NCBI RefSeq assembly: GCF_028596025.1
Contig: NZ_CP117167.1
Span: 1,302,001 to 1,366,000, forward strand
DNA from: Mucilaginibacter jinjuensis
GTDB taxonomy: Bacteria; Bacteroidota; Bacteroidia; Sphingobacteriales; Sphingobacteriaceae
Direction of reading: 5' to 3'
Length of the DNA: 64,000 nt
The notes beneath the pieces are model-generated. The model worked only from the letters and a program-made list of their open reading frames with translations. It made no database searches and was not told the DNA's origin. Made by a program: the position numbers and the translations under genes. Shown piece by piece: positions 1 through 8,165 of the stretch (its first letter is position 1; each line of letters begins with the position of its first letter).

Positions 1-144
1 AAATAAAGTAATGTAGCCCCAAGGCCAATGATTGCTGTAATTTATTTCAAAATAAAGAAATTTAAGTAAAGCCAATATCTTAAGCAAGTCCAAAAAGTTT
101 CTACGAAGAGGAATCCGTATAGTCCATTTCTTTACATATATCGT

Positions 145-228
145 CATAACGTTGCTTAAGCAAGCCATGTTTTGGTCATACCAAAACGCTTGCCGGGACA
201 CCCGGACCCTATGCCGCACTACGTTATG
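145..228. other. Candidate origin of transfer (oriT)
   Basis: Nested inverted repeats lie in the noncoding DNA before the mobilization genes: CATAACGT at 145-152 pairs with ACGTTATG at 221-228; TTGCTTAAGCAA at 152-163 is a perfect palindrome; TTTTGGT (170-176) and ACCAAAA (180-186) form a 7-bp hairpin with a 3-nt loop; CCGGG (193-197) and CCCGG (201-205) form another. A hairpin followed by a nick region just upstream of mobC and the relaxase is the usual layout of mobilizable elements. The nick site itself cannot be read from sequence. The rest of 1-420 shows no gene. Confidence 0.5.
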
Positions 229-420
229 GCATATATAAATAGCTGTATATACCGATAGCGGCATATACGGTTTGTCTCATTTGCTATCCGCAATTACCTC
301 ATAATTTTCCCGGCTTAAATAAATCGTTGGTGTGTGGCACCGGAGTTTGGGAAACTTGCTTTTTTCTCTTTCCACCTTTAACAAGTCAAGTTAACTAAAT
401 GTGGAATTAAAGATGAGTTT

Positions 421-777
421 ATGAGCAGGCCACGACTGGAAGAAGATAAAAAATTATCAGAGCGGTTTATCTTTCGTTTAAGCAAAGATGAATTGAACCG
501 CATTAACAAAGCGGCTGAAAATTGTGGAAAACAGCCAGGGCCGTTAGTTCGCGAAAAACTATTTAAAGGTAAATTCCCCGAAGCGAAAGCCGCCAAGCTT
601 GACCTTTTTACCTATACAGAACTCAAACGCATAGGCAATAATCTCAATCAACTCACCAAACTGGCTCATTCCCGGATCGTCCCAATCGGTTTGCAGCAGC
701 TTCTTTTAAAGCTGTTACAGCAGCAGGAAATCATCTTAAAGCTTTTGCTTCATGATCGCAGACCAGAAAATAGGTAA
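421..777 (+). CDS. mobC: MobC-like relaxosome accessory protein
   Basis: A 118-residue basic protein that probably binds oriT DNA and assists the relaxase. It has a ribbon-helix-helix-like N-terminal half (charged, RFIFRLSKDELNRI near residues 17-30) and a C-terminal part rich in Leu/Gln, with the ELKRIGNNLNQLTKLAH stretch typical of MobC proteins (about residues 69-85). Length fits the family (about 110-140 residues). Its 3' end overlaps the relaxase start by 26 bases, so the two are probably translated together. The family call rests on motif resemblance and gene order. Confidence 0.75.
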   Translation: MSRPRLEEDKKLSERFIFRLSKDELNRINKAAENCGKQPGPLVREKLFKGKFPEAKAAKLDLFTYTELKRIGNNLNQLTKLAHSRIVPIGLQQLLLKLLQQQEIILKLLLHDRRPENR

Positions 778-1936
778 AAGCTTTATGAGCGCTTTAGGTT
801 ATAACCTAAAAAAGAATGACCATCCTAATCCGAAAAAACGGGCGGAACTCTTGGACAGTAATTTTATTTCCTTGGATGCGAAGCAAATCGAAGCGGAAGT
901 GGAACTGATCCGGCAGCTTCGTCCCAACCTGAACCGATATGTGTACCATACGAGCCTGAACTTTACAAAAGAAGAGGAAGCGTCGCTGACAAATGAAAAG
1001 CTTTTAGCCATAGCACATGAGTATTTAAACGGCATGGGTTTTACCGATAATCAATACCTGATCTTCCGGCATTATGATGCAGACCATCCCCATATTCATT
1101 TACTGGCAAACCGGATCACCTTTGACGGTGATGTGATCTCAGACAGTAATAACTACAAACGCAGCGAAGCCATTTTAAGAAAATTGGAAAAGCAGTATTA
1201 CCTAACCGCAGTTATTTCCAGTAATCAGGCGGCTCAAAAGGCGGCCAGTAAGGACGAACTGGAAATGGTGGTCAGGACAGGCAAGCCATCACAAAAGATG
1301 GTTTTACAGGAATTATTAAAAAACATATGCAGACAGTCAAACCTTACCGTCCCTGCATTGATCAAAGCAGGTGAACACGCAGGCATACATTTCCTGTTTA
1401 ATCAGGCAGTTAACGGCAGGGTATCGGGTGTTACTTATTTCCATGATGATTTTAAGATTAAAGGCCAGGCATTGGGCAGGCAGTTCAAATGGACGGAACT
1501 GGCAAAAGAAATAAATTATGAGCAAGTTAGAGACAGCAAGGCAATTAGCGAAGCAAACAGCCGTACAAGAGCCATTTACGGCCACCTTGGAGCAGCAGCC
1601 GGGACAGCAGAACCAAGCGGAAGGTCGGCTGGAGAAGGAAGCGCAGGACTTACTGAAAGCCATATCGGAGATCCATTCCATGACCGGGAGCAACCTGCAG
1701 GCATTGACCGAAATGCAACAGCAGCAGGAGCTGATGATGCGGGAGATTACCAAAATAGCGACAGAACATGGACGACAGATCAGAATGCTGATCTTTTGGA
1801 TATTGGTACCGGCAGCCATCAGCATCATAACTATTTTGATTTTGGAGGTTTCGAGATAAGTGATGATGTAGACGATGAGGCTATTCACGGGAGAAACAGG
1901 CACCGGAAAAAGCAGGCAAGAACGAACCGACGGTAG
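752..1936 (+). CDS. Relaxase / mobilization nuclease
   Basis: A 394-residue relaxase that would nick oriT and pilot the single strand during conjugative mobilization. The N-terminal half carries the metal-binding three-histidine motif HYDADHPHIH (H107, H112, H114, H116) followed by LLANRI, the hallmark of Pfam Relaxase (MobA/VirD2) nucleases; the nicking tyrosine is probably Y17 in the GYNLKKNDHP segment. The last 130 residues or so are low-complexity (Ala, Gly, Asp, His) and overlap a membrane-protein gene in another frame, so selection there may act mainly on the other frame. No coupling protein or type IV secretion genes are visible, so transfer would need a helper. Confidence 0.85.
   Translation: MIADQKIGKSFMSALGYNLKKNDHPNPKKRAELLDSNFISLDAKQIEAEVELIRQLRPNLNRYVYHTSLNFTKEEEASLTNEKLLAIAHEYLNGMGFTDNQYLIFRHYDADHPHIHLLANRITFDGDVISDSNNYKRSEAILRKLEKQYYLTAVISSNQAAQKAASKDELEMVVRTGKPSQKMVLQELLKNICRQSNLTVPALIKAGEHAGIHFLFNQAVNGRVSGVTYFHDDFKIKGQALGRQFKWTELAKEINYEQVRDSKAISEANSRTRAIYGHLGAAAGTAEPSGRSAGEGSAGLTESHIGDPFHDREQPAGIDRNATAAGADDAGDYQNSDRTWTTDQNADLLDIGTGSHQHHNYFDFGGFEISDDVDDEAIHGRNRHRKKQARTNRR
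1518..1859 (+). CDS. Small membrane protein nested in the relaxase gene
   Basis: This 113-residue frame lies wholly inside the relaxase gene, in a different forward frame. It reads as a real protein: a Gln/Glu-rich amphipathic coiled-coil (about residues 10-85) followed by one clear transmembrane helix (MLIFWILVPAAISIITILIL, about 90-109) and a short tail. The relaxase frame over the same bases is low-complexity. ColE1-type plasmids carry mobB/mobD genes nested in mobA the same way, and MobB-like proteins can be membrane-anchored. The role as a relaxosome anchor is inferred from that analogy. Confidence 0.6.
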   Translation: MSKLETARQLAKQTAVQEPFTATLEQQPGQQNQAEGRLEKEAQDLLKAISEIHSMTGSNLQALTEMQQQQELMMREITKIATEHGRQIRMLIFWILVPAAISIITILILEVSR

Positions 1937-2224
1937 CCGGTATATGCAATTATGGGTATAAGAGAATAATTGGGTAACGCTCTATTCCGATAGATATATG
2001 CAGAACTATTCCTCTATGCACATTAATCAATAAGCAGATCAATATATAGTGAAACCAATAGCTTTTTACCTATTTATTTATGCAGCTATGCAAATAGCTA
2101 CATAAAGGATATTTTTAAAAAGTGTATACACCCCTATCATTCCACCTGCAGCAATTTTTGGTGATCTTGAAATGATTGCATCACGGCGTAAAAAAACTGC
2201 TGAGCCGATTAATCTTAAAGCCGG

Positions 2225-2929
2225 TTAAAAATAATTTTTATTTGACTCCAGGTGTTTGAGCTCTTCAGGATAACCGCTGCGCTCTTTTACAACCCGGTGA
2301 ACAAGCAGTTGATCGACCTGGTAATCAGTTAATCCAAAAATCTCCAGCTGATTGATCAGTCTCAAAAACAGTCCTTTTTCGAGTAATTGTTCACTGTAAG
2401 CATTATAATACCCTGCTTTTAGATCAATGGTTGTCACATGTTTACCCTGAAGGAAATCGTTATAAATATGGTCGACATAGAAGTGATTTTCGCCCATTTT
2501 CGCCTGAATAAAATACCATCGGAAAGTTTCGCCTTTGAGTAAAACTCTTTCAAGCGGCATCGAAAAATATACAGTATTCCTATACCCAGGCTTTGAAAAA
2601 CGCAGTTTAAAATTTGAGCAGCCAGCTCCGAATTTATCCGGTTGGGTTTCATTTAACTCCCATAAATCATCATATAAAAGCCGGAGCCATTTGGCAATGA
2701 GAGCGGGCTTTTGATTGACTCGCTCAGCGACTAGCTTAATTGTCGGGGATGGCGCATAATCCTCAGGGTCTTGCAGACCGTTCTCCTGGATCATTTCGAT
2801 AAGCTGCTCATAATTCTTTCCGTTGTCTTTTAATAAAACAAGCCATTGATATTCGGTTTTCAAAGCAATCCATAATTCTTTTGTTTTAGGCATGTAGGGA
2901 TCCGGCGATGCGTATTTTCTGGCTTTCAT
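2225..2929 (-). CDS. Hypothetical protein downstream of integrase
   Basis: I do not recognise this 234-residue protein. It is soluble, with no signal peptide or membrane helix, and mixed charged/aromatic composition (for example YFSMPLERVLLKGETFRWYF in the middle). It starts 26 bases after the end of the neighbouring tyrosine recombinase on the same strand, so the two probably share a transcript and it may be an accessory factor or cargo of the element. The flanking 1937-2224 stretch shows only AT-rich DNA and no gene. Confidence 0.6.
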   Translation of the reverse strand: MKARKYASPDPYMPKTKELWIALKTEYQWLVLLKDNGKNYEQLIEMIQENGLQDPEDYAPSPTIKLVAERVNQKPALIAKWLRLLYDDLWELNETQPDKFGAGCSNFKLRFSKPGYRNTVYFSMPLERVLLKGETFRWYFIQAKMGENHFYVDHIYNDFLQGKHVTTIDLKAGYYNAYSEQLLEKGLFLRLINQLEIFGLTDYQVDQLLVHRVVKERSGYPEELKHLESNKNYF

Positions 2930-2955
2930 ATCTAAATATGATTGATGTAACTGGG

Positions 2956-4179
2956 TTATTTTATTGGATCAAACTTGCTGCTTCCCGAGGCTTTGATTAC
3001 ATTTTTAAACAGCCTCTCTTTAATGTAAAGCGTTGTTACCTGTAAATTACTATGCCTGTTCCGCTGTCTGATTTCCTCAAAGCTCGCGCCATCCTGCAGA
3101 TCATAATAGTTACTGGAATGTTTCAGGGCATAAAATTTTAAATGGGATGGTATATCGTGCTTTTTTCTGAATGCGCGCCACCGCTGGTCTAAGTAGCCGT
3201 CGCAAGCCTGATAATCAGACACCTTTGTTCTTCTTCCAAAAATGTAATGAGTATGATCGTGATCTTTCAGGAAGGTTTCAAGCATAAATAAGGATTCTTC
3301 GTCAAGCAAGAACCTGGCCTCATTGCCATTCTTGGTTTTATCCGGTGGAAGGGTTAATAATCGCTTTCTAAAATTAATGTCTTTTACCTGAAGACGTATT
3401 AACTCAATTGGCCGGATATTGAATTTGTAAACCAATTTCGCAGCGATATATAAATCGTGAAATGACTCGTCTTCAATCAGGGCATTTACGACCTTTCGCA
3501 ATTCACCTTCTTCATATATTTTAAAGCGTGACGAATCATTTTTAAGGTTAAGTTTCCGGGTATGCTTCGCCGGATTGTCTGTAATCACCTTTAAGGCAAT
3601 CAGGTAATTGAAAAAAGTAATCAGGTGTCCTCTGTAGGTATTAACGCTGACTTTATTCCAGCCTCTTTTCTTTGCCCAGGTGCGCAGGAATAGATCTATA
3701 TCCAAATGATTAAATGAGCCAGCGGCCCTTCGCTCAAACCCTTTATCTTTTAACCATTCCATGAAATAGGAACATATATTTTGACTGCTCAAATATCCCT
3801 TCATTTTCAATGCCCCGATTTCAAAGCATTCTTTCCTGTAGGCAAGCCAGTGGTCGAACCAAAAAATAATCGTCGATTGACCAATCAGCTCGGCATCTTT
3901 ATCGGAACCTGAAAAAGAAAGAGGATGTCGTTCAGCTTTAATGTTCTCAATGATTTCATCTACCAGTATCCTGGCTTTTTTCTTTAACGTTCCTGCATCA
4001 TGATTATAACTTAAATTCTTATAGGTCCTGAGCCGCACCGGTTTTCCTTTTACGGGATCAGGATGATAGAAGTAGAGCACAGGCTTATTGTTTTTATTGG
4101 CAGATCCAGGAAGGTACAGTTTGAATTTGTAATCATTCCATTTCCTGATGATGATCGTTTTTTTAACCTTATTTCTCAT
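2956..4179 (-). CDS. Tyrosine recombinase / integrase
   Basis: A phage-integrase-family site-specific recombinase of 407 residues from the ATG at 4179; a GTG at 4200 would add seven residues. An N-terminal arm-binding region (about 1-95) and a SAM-like core-binding domain (about 105-210) precede the catalytic domain. Numbered from the ATG, the catalytic set is R256 (FNIRPIELIRL), K353-H354 in YALKH (Lys in place of the usual Arg of the HxxR box, a variant seen in Bacteroidota integrases), H386 in NRHSNLQVTT, and nucleophile Y395. It probably drives integration or excision of the element ending at the tRNA-Phe repeat, but it lies about 8 kb from that end, so the link is inferred. Confidence 0.85.
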   Translation of the reverse strand: MRNKVKKTIIIRKWNDYKFKLYLPGSANKNNKPVLYFYHPDPVKGKPVRLRTYKNLSYNHDAGTLKKKARILVDEIIENIKAERHPLSFSGSDKDAELIGQSTIIFWFDHWLAYRKECFEIGALKMKGYLSSQNICSYFMEWLKDKGFERRAAGSFNHLDIDLFLRTWAKKRGWNKVSVNTYRGHLITFFNYLIALKVITDNPAKHTRKLNLKNDSSRFKIYEEGELRKVVNALIEDESFHDLYIAAKLVYKFNIRPIELIRLQVKDINFRKRLLTLPPDKTKNGNEARFLLDEESLFMLETFLKDHDHTHYIFGRRTKVSDYQACDGYLDQRWRAFRKKHDIPSHLKFYALKHSSNYYDLQDGASFEEIRQRNRHSNLQVTTLYIKERLFKNVIKASGSSKFDPIK

Positions 4180-4476
4180 GATGTTTTCGGCTAAAATCAC
4201 AAAAAAACAAGTGATTGAAAGTTTCGGTATCCTTTGATTTACGACCGAATGAGTAAAATACTCTAGCCGTTAAAATGGAATATTAATGGTAAAGCGGGAT
4301 AAGGATTGGGTTTTTGCGATGTGTAACGCCGCGTTTTTTATCATAAAATTCAATTATGAGTAATTTACAAGCCCTGCGATTGTGTGCCTGCAAATCCTAC
4401 GCGCTTACTTTGCGCCTGCATTACAATTGCCCTGATTCGAACCCGATTAGGCGATTACTTATTTCAGTTTTGCAGA

Positions 4477-5373
4477 ATGAACCATACGAAGAATAAAAAA
4501 TCCATCGGTTTGCTTTTCCAGCAAGCCCTTGACAAAAAACTTACCTCCGATATAAGCAGGCAACACAAAAATAATCTCCGGCACACGTATAACCATTTCA
4601 TGGAATTTCTGGGACCTGAAGGCCGCGCGGTTACGCTTAAGAAATTAAAGACTTCGCAAATTGAGGAATTTCTCAATCGCTACAACTCCTCTGCCACTAA
4701 TTACATGAATAAGAGACGGGATCTGAACGTCCTGTTTAATATGGCCTGCAAGGCTACGGATGAAACATTGCTGACGCTGAAAAAGACCGATGTTCGGAGG
4801 ATTAAGGCCACATTACATTTAGCCTATGAAAAGGAACAGCTGCAATCTGTATTTGAATTTCTTAAGGCGAACCATACCAATCTTTATCGCTGCTGCCTGA
4901 TGACTTACGGTTGCCTGCTACGTCCCCATGAGGAAATACGGTTACTAACTAAAAAGCACTTTAAATTGAATAACACGGAAATTCATTTAGGTGGTAAAGA
5001 GAACAAGGGCGGCCGGGTGAGGGTTGTTTATGTGCCTGATTATGTAAGACACGAGCTTGACCCGGTACTTGCTGAGTTAAAAAGAGATGATAACATCTTC
5101 AGCATGATTCCCGAGCCTTTTAACAACACCTATTTTGCAAAACAATGGGGGCGCGAAAAAGTCAAGTTACTAAGCCATGGCCTTATATATCCCAAACAAA
5201 CCATGTATTCTTTCCGGCACACGGCAGCGATTGATGTATTCCGAAGGACAAAGGACGTTTACATGGTTCAGAAGATGATGGGGCATTCTTCGGTAGTAAT
5301 CACCCTCAAATATTTGCGAAGCCTGGGCGAATTCAATACGGATGAACTAAGAGAAGCAGCACCAACCTTATGA
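4477..5373 (+). CDS. Tyrosine recombinase (XerD-like)
   Basis: A 298-residue XerC/D-type recombinase. I chose the ATG at 4477 because the 31 residues read upstream in frame are not protein-like and the core-binding domain starts just after it. The N-terminal SAM-like domain spans about 10-100. Catalytic residues are R149 (LLRPHEEI), R247-H248 in YSFRHT, H270 in MMGHSS and Y279 in ITLKYL. The stop codon overlaps the start of the next gene (ATGA at 5370-5373), so the two are coupled. Noncoding DNA just upstream holds a T-loop-like string (4434-4444), possibly a relic of a recombination site. Confidence 0.85.
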   Translation: MNHTKNKKSIGLLFQQALDKKLTSDISRQHKNNLRHTYNHFMEFLGPEGRAVTLKKLKTSQIEEFLNRYNSSATNYMNKRRDLNVLFNMACKATDETLLTLKKTDVRRIKATLHLAYEKEQLQSVFEFLKANHTNLYRCCLMTYGCLLRPHEEIRLLTKKHFKLNNTEIHLGGKENKGGRVRVVYVPDYVRHELDPVLAELKRDDNIFSMIPEPFNNTYFAKQWGREKVKLLSHGLIYPKQTMYSFRHTAAIDVFRRTKDVYMVQKMMGHSSVVITLKYLRSLGEFNTDELREAAPTL

Positions 5374-6425
5374 TCAAACTAAGCCGTGAGGAAATCTATC
5401 AAATGGTTTGGGAACAGCCTATGATTGATATTGCCAAGAAATATGTGGTATCCGATGTTGGCTTCCGAAAGATTTGCCTCCGAATGAATATCCCGATACC
5501 CAGAGTTGGGCATTGGGCTAAGATGCGGGCCGGGTATAAAGAGAGACGTCCCGGTCTGCCATTAAAAACGAAAGGAGAAACGTTTATTTATTTGGAGGAG
5601 CGACCACCAGATCAGGCAGTAAAAAAAGCCTCTAAATATCTTAAGCTCACAAAAGAACTGTCGGTTGAAAAGCTTCCATTCAAAGTGCCTGACCGACTGA
5701 CAAATCCAGATCCCCTTATACTTGCTGCAAAAGAAAGCCTCGGCAAGAAGAAAGATATTAATTATCCTGGCATGGCAGTAACTGGAAAAAGGCAGTTAGA
5801 TATCCGGGTTTCTCCTGTTTTTGTAGGCAGGGCACTTCGGTTTATGGATACCTTAATTAAATGCGTTCGTGCACGGGGGTACCGGTATGAAACACTTGAT
5901 GACGGAAACTACGTGGTTATAAGAGATGTGAAATTAAGAGTGTGCTTTAGGGAATTAACTACAAAGTATGAGGTAAATAATCAGCCCTATCAAAACTTTG
6001 AGTGGCGTCCAAATGGCGTTATCGCTTTTCGTCTTGACGGCCGGCCAAGGTCGGAATGGAAAGATCTGAAAAATCAGTTACTGGAAGACCAGCTGCCCAA
6101 AGTACTGGCAAAACTTGAATTAGCTGCCAGGCAAAAAGAAGAGGAGGAAGAAAAGACACGTTTATGGCAACAAAACTGGGAGCTGCGTAGAAAAGAAGAG
6201 GCTGAGCGGCAAATGCGCAAAGCGAAGGAATTAAAAGATTTTAAAAAGCTTGTGAAAGATGCTCGAAGATGGCAGACCGCCCAGCTTATCCGAAATTATA
6301 TAGCTGTCAATACTGAAGCTGATGGTGAATGGATTGATTGGGCAAATAGAAAAGCCGACTGGATAGATCCCAAAATGATTTTTAAAGATGAATGGTTGTC
6401 CGAGATAGACAAAGATTCAATTTAA
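5370..6425 (+). CDS. Conserved integrase-associated hypothetical protein
   Basis: A 351-residue protein coupled by a 4-base overlap to the upstream recombinase. The N-terminus has a recognisable conserved pattern, VWEQPMIDIAKKY then SDVGFRKICLRMNIPIP and GHWAKMRAGY (about residues 13-63), resembling a helix-turn-helix-like segment shared by a widespread family of uncharacterised proteins near integrases. The C-terminal part (about 225-310) is a highly charged coiled coil rich in Glu, Lys and Arg. No catalytic motif is evident. A DNA-binding role with the recombinase is plausible but unproven. Confidence 0.7.
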   Translation: MIKLSREEIYQMVWEQPMIDIAKKYVVSDVGFRKICLRMNIPIPRVGHWAKMRAGYKERRPGLPLKTKGETFIYLEERPPDQAVKKASKYLKLTKELSVEKLPFKVPDRLTNPDPLILAAKESLGKKKDINYPGMAVTGKRQLDIRVSPVFVGRALRFMDTLIKCVRARGYRYETLDDGNYVVIRDVKLRVCFRELTTKYEVNNQPYQNFEWRPNGVIAFRLDGRPRSEWKDLKNQLLEDQLPKVLAKLELAARQKEEEEEKTRLWQQNWELRRKEEAERQMRKAKELKDFKKLVKDARRWQTAQLIRNYIAVNTEADGEWIDWANRKADWIDPKMIFKDEWLSEIDKDSI

Positions 6426-6438
6426 TAATGGCCTGAGT

Positions 6439-6478
6439 AACAAGACCCGTTAATTAAATTTAGCGGGTTTTGTTATTT
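6439..6478 (+). terminator. Rho-independent terminator after the integrase pair
   Basis: CAAGACCCG and CGGGTTTTG pair as a 9-bp stem (one G-U pair) across an AT-rich loop and are followed by a T-rich tract. It sits just after the stop of the conserved integrase-associated gene. Confidence 0.65.
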
Positions 6479-6499
6479 TAGATTGAATTTTAGAGCGAT

Positions 6500-6743
6500 T
6501 TGGATACTTACAGTTACAGCCAGCGCCTACTCGACCTGACACAAAAATGGATGATGGGGCTACAATCAGATGGGGAGTTTCAGGAACTTAATAACTGGTT
6601 TTCGTTCTTTGGAAGATACCGATCTTAGTTTCCCTAATGAAATGACAATTGATAGAATAGAGAAAAGGTTGCATGAACAATTTTATAAGCCTGTTAAGCT
6701 TAATTCAGATCAGCAATTGCCCTCTCTAAAGGATTTGCTGTAA
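6500..6743 (+). pseudogene. Possible frameshifted gene remnant
   Basis: Two overlapping frames look protein-like. The first (6500-6628) reads YSQRLLDLTQKWMMGL and ends in a stop; the second (6570-6743, 57 codons from an ATG) reads TIDRIEKRLHEQFYKPVKL before its stop. Together they resemble one coding region broken by a frameshift, with no upstream start for a full protein. I do not recognise the family. The second frame could instead be a genuine small gene. Confidence 0.3.
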
Positions 6744-6749
6744 GGTTTA

Positions 6750-7166
6750 TTATTTCTTATTTGAGTTTTGAATAAGCTCGTTTTTTTCCTTTTCAGCTTG
6801 AAGCAAACGTTCTAACAATGCTACCTTCTCGTCATATAATTCAACAATTTTTTCAATTGGGTTGAAATTAAATTGATGACCAACATTTGCACCGTGATTG
6901 TTTGAACCCTCATAATTATTTTGAATGTTATAAATCACAGCTTCCTCGCTGAAGTTTTTAATTGCCTCGGATGTAACTCCCAATATGCCAGCAATTTTTT
7001 CTAACACAGCATCCTCAATTGTCTCGCTCTGTTCCATACGCGAAACAGTCTGCTGACTAACACCTAATTCAGAAGCAAGCGTTTCCTGTTTGATGCCTCG
7101 CAGTTCGCGAATACGGCTGATCTTTCTTCCGATGTGGGAATTTGAAGGTTTGGCTGATGTTTCCAT
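6750..7166 (-). CDS. XRE-family transcriptional regulator with coiled coil
   Basis: A 138-residue helix-turn-helix protein of the Cro/C1 type. The DNA-binding domain is at about residues 14-68, with ISRIRELRGIKQETLA and LGVSQQTVSRMEQS as the recognition helices. A linker and a C-terminal coiled coil (about 105-136, EKIVELYDEKVALLERLLQA) suggest dimerisation. It is divergent from another HTH gene at 7344, with palindromic operator candidates between them, so mutual or autoregulation of the element is likely. Confidence 0.85.
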   Translation of the reverse strand: METSAKPSNSHIGRKISRIRELRGIKQETLASELGVSQQTVSRMEQSETIEDAVLEKIAGILGVTSEAIKNFSEEAVIYNIQNNYEGSNNHGANVGHQFNFNPIEKIVELYDEKVALLERLLQAEKEKNELIQNSNKK

Positions 7167-7263
7167 ATCTCAAAAATACAAATTTTATTGCTTGTAAAAA
7201 TAACGTATTCATGTGTAAAATACCCATCCTATGAGTTTAGTACCGCACTTACCTGTCCGAAAT

Positions 7264-7336
7264 TTGTATAAGCAGCTAATGTATAAACGTCTATAGAGAT
7301 AGTTAACTAACGGTATAGCTGTATAAACATTTATAC
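7264..7336. promoter_or_regulatory. Operator palindromes between divergent XRE genes
   Basis: GTATAAA and TTTATAC form a perfect 7-bp inverted repeat with a 2-bp spacer at 7321-7336, eight bases before the ATG at 7344. A degenerate copy (GTATAAACGTCTATAG) lies at 7281-7296, 40 bp upstream, and a half-site (TTGTATAAG) near 7264. Repeated palindromes between two divergent XRE-type genes are the usual binding sites for such repressors. Confidence 0.6.
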
Positions 7337-7343
7337 GCTAATT

Positions 7344-7766
7344 ATGAATAAGATACTTTATGTAGCGCGTAAAGCCAAAGGCTTTACAGAGGCGCAGGTT
7401 GCAAAAGCCCTGCAATTAGAAGAAAGCGAATATCGGGAACTGGAAGCATCTTTAACTGACGTTACAGCAGGAATAGCTTTGCGCGCTGCAAAGCTATTCA
7501 ATATTGACGCAGAACTATTTATATACACTGAAGGGCGGGAACATCGTTTGGTGAAATTTGCGATGGATGAGATAACCAGTTTTAAACAAAGTGGCTTATT
7601 GAATGATATGCCACCGCAACATCTTTTCCATATTGTTAATCTTGGAAATACAGCACTTTCCTTACAGGTAGAATTGAATCATTCTGTTTTCCGAATATAT
7701 GAACTGGAAAAAGATAATGAGGCATTAAGAAAGTTGAACGCAGAGTTGAAATCCCGGTTAAGTTGA
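7344..7766 (+). CDS. Small HTH-type regulator with coiled coil
   Basis: A 140-residue protein with an XRE-like N-terminal domain (about residues 1-60: ARKAKGFTEAQVAKAL then ESEYRELEASLTDVTAGIAL) and a C-terminal coiled coil (about 105-139). It starts eight bases after a perfect palindrome and is divergent from the XRE gene at 6750-7166. The pair has the form of a phage-like or element-borne control switch; the regulated genes cannot be told from sequence. Confidence 0.75.
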   Translation: MNKILYVARKAKGFTEAQVAKALQLEESEYRELEASLTDVTAGIALRAAKLFNIDAELFIYTEGREHRLVKFAMDEITSFKQSGLLNDMPPQHLFHIVNLGNTALSLQVELNHSVFRIYELEKDNEALRKLNAELKSRLS

Positions 7767-8165
7767 CAAAGGTGGACCTTAGTTTTCGAAGATTTATAAT
7801 TCTTGATTTTTGTTTATTGAATTTGAGTGTTTACTATAAGTAAACAACATCAAAAGATAAACATGCACTTAACTGTAGTCATAAAAAAGGATTTCAATTG
7901 TTACCCTCCTGTTTTTAGAGAGACTTAATAATTGCTAAAATGTCACAGACATTGAATTTAGTTATGGCCTCTATATTTAGAGTAAAGTAGGTATAGCGCT
8001 TTTTTTGCGGTGTTATTTAACGTTTGTCTTGTTAATCCGAGTGTTCATGTAAAATTATTGATTTTAACGGTGCTCGCAACGTATTTTAAACCCATAGTTG
8101 GTCTGTGACCATTAAAGTTAACTTGCAAAATATAATCGACTTAATATTTATAATAAATCAAACCT
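7767..8165. other. AT-rich intergenic region upstream of the sdp operon
   Basis: About 400 bases with no supported gene. It is AT-rich and should hold the promoter of the downstream SdpC-like gene, but I see no unambiguous promoter box or strong hairpin. Confidence 0.4.

Noticed and set aside
1875..1961. A 28-codon frame with a Walker A-like string GETGTGKS
   Set aside because: Too short to fold as an ATPase and nothing follows; probably coincidence or a tiny relic.
4431..4447. T-loop-like string suggesting a tRNA
   Set aside because: The stem does not pair beyond one or two bases and no other tRNA arm is present.
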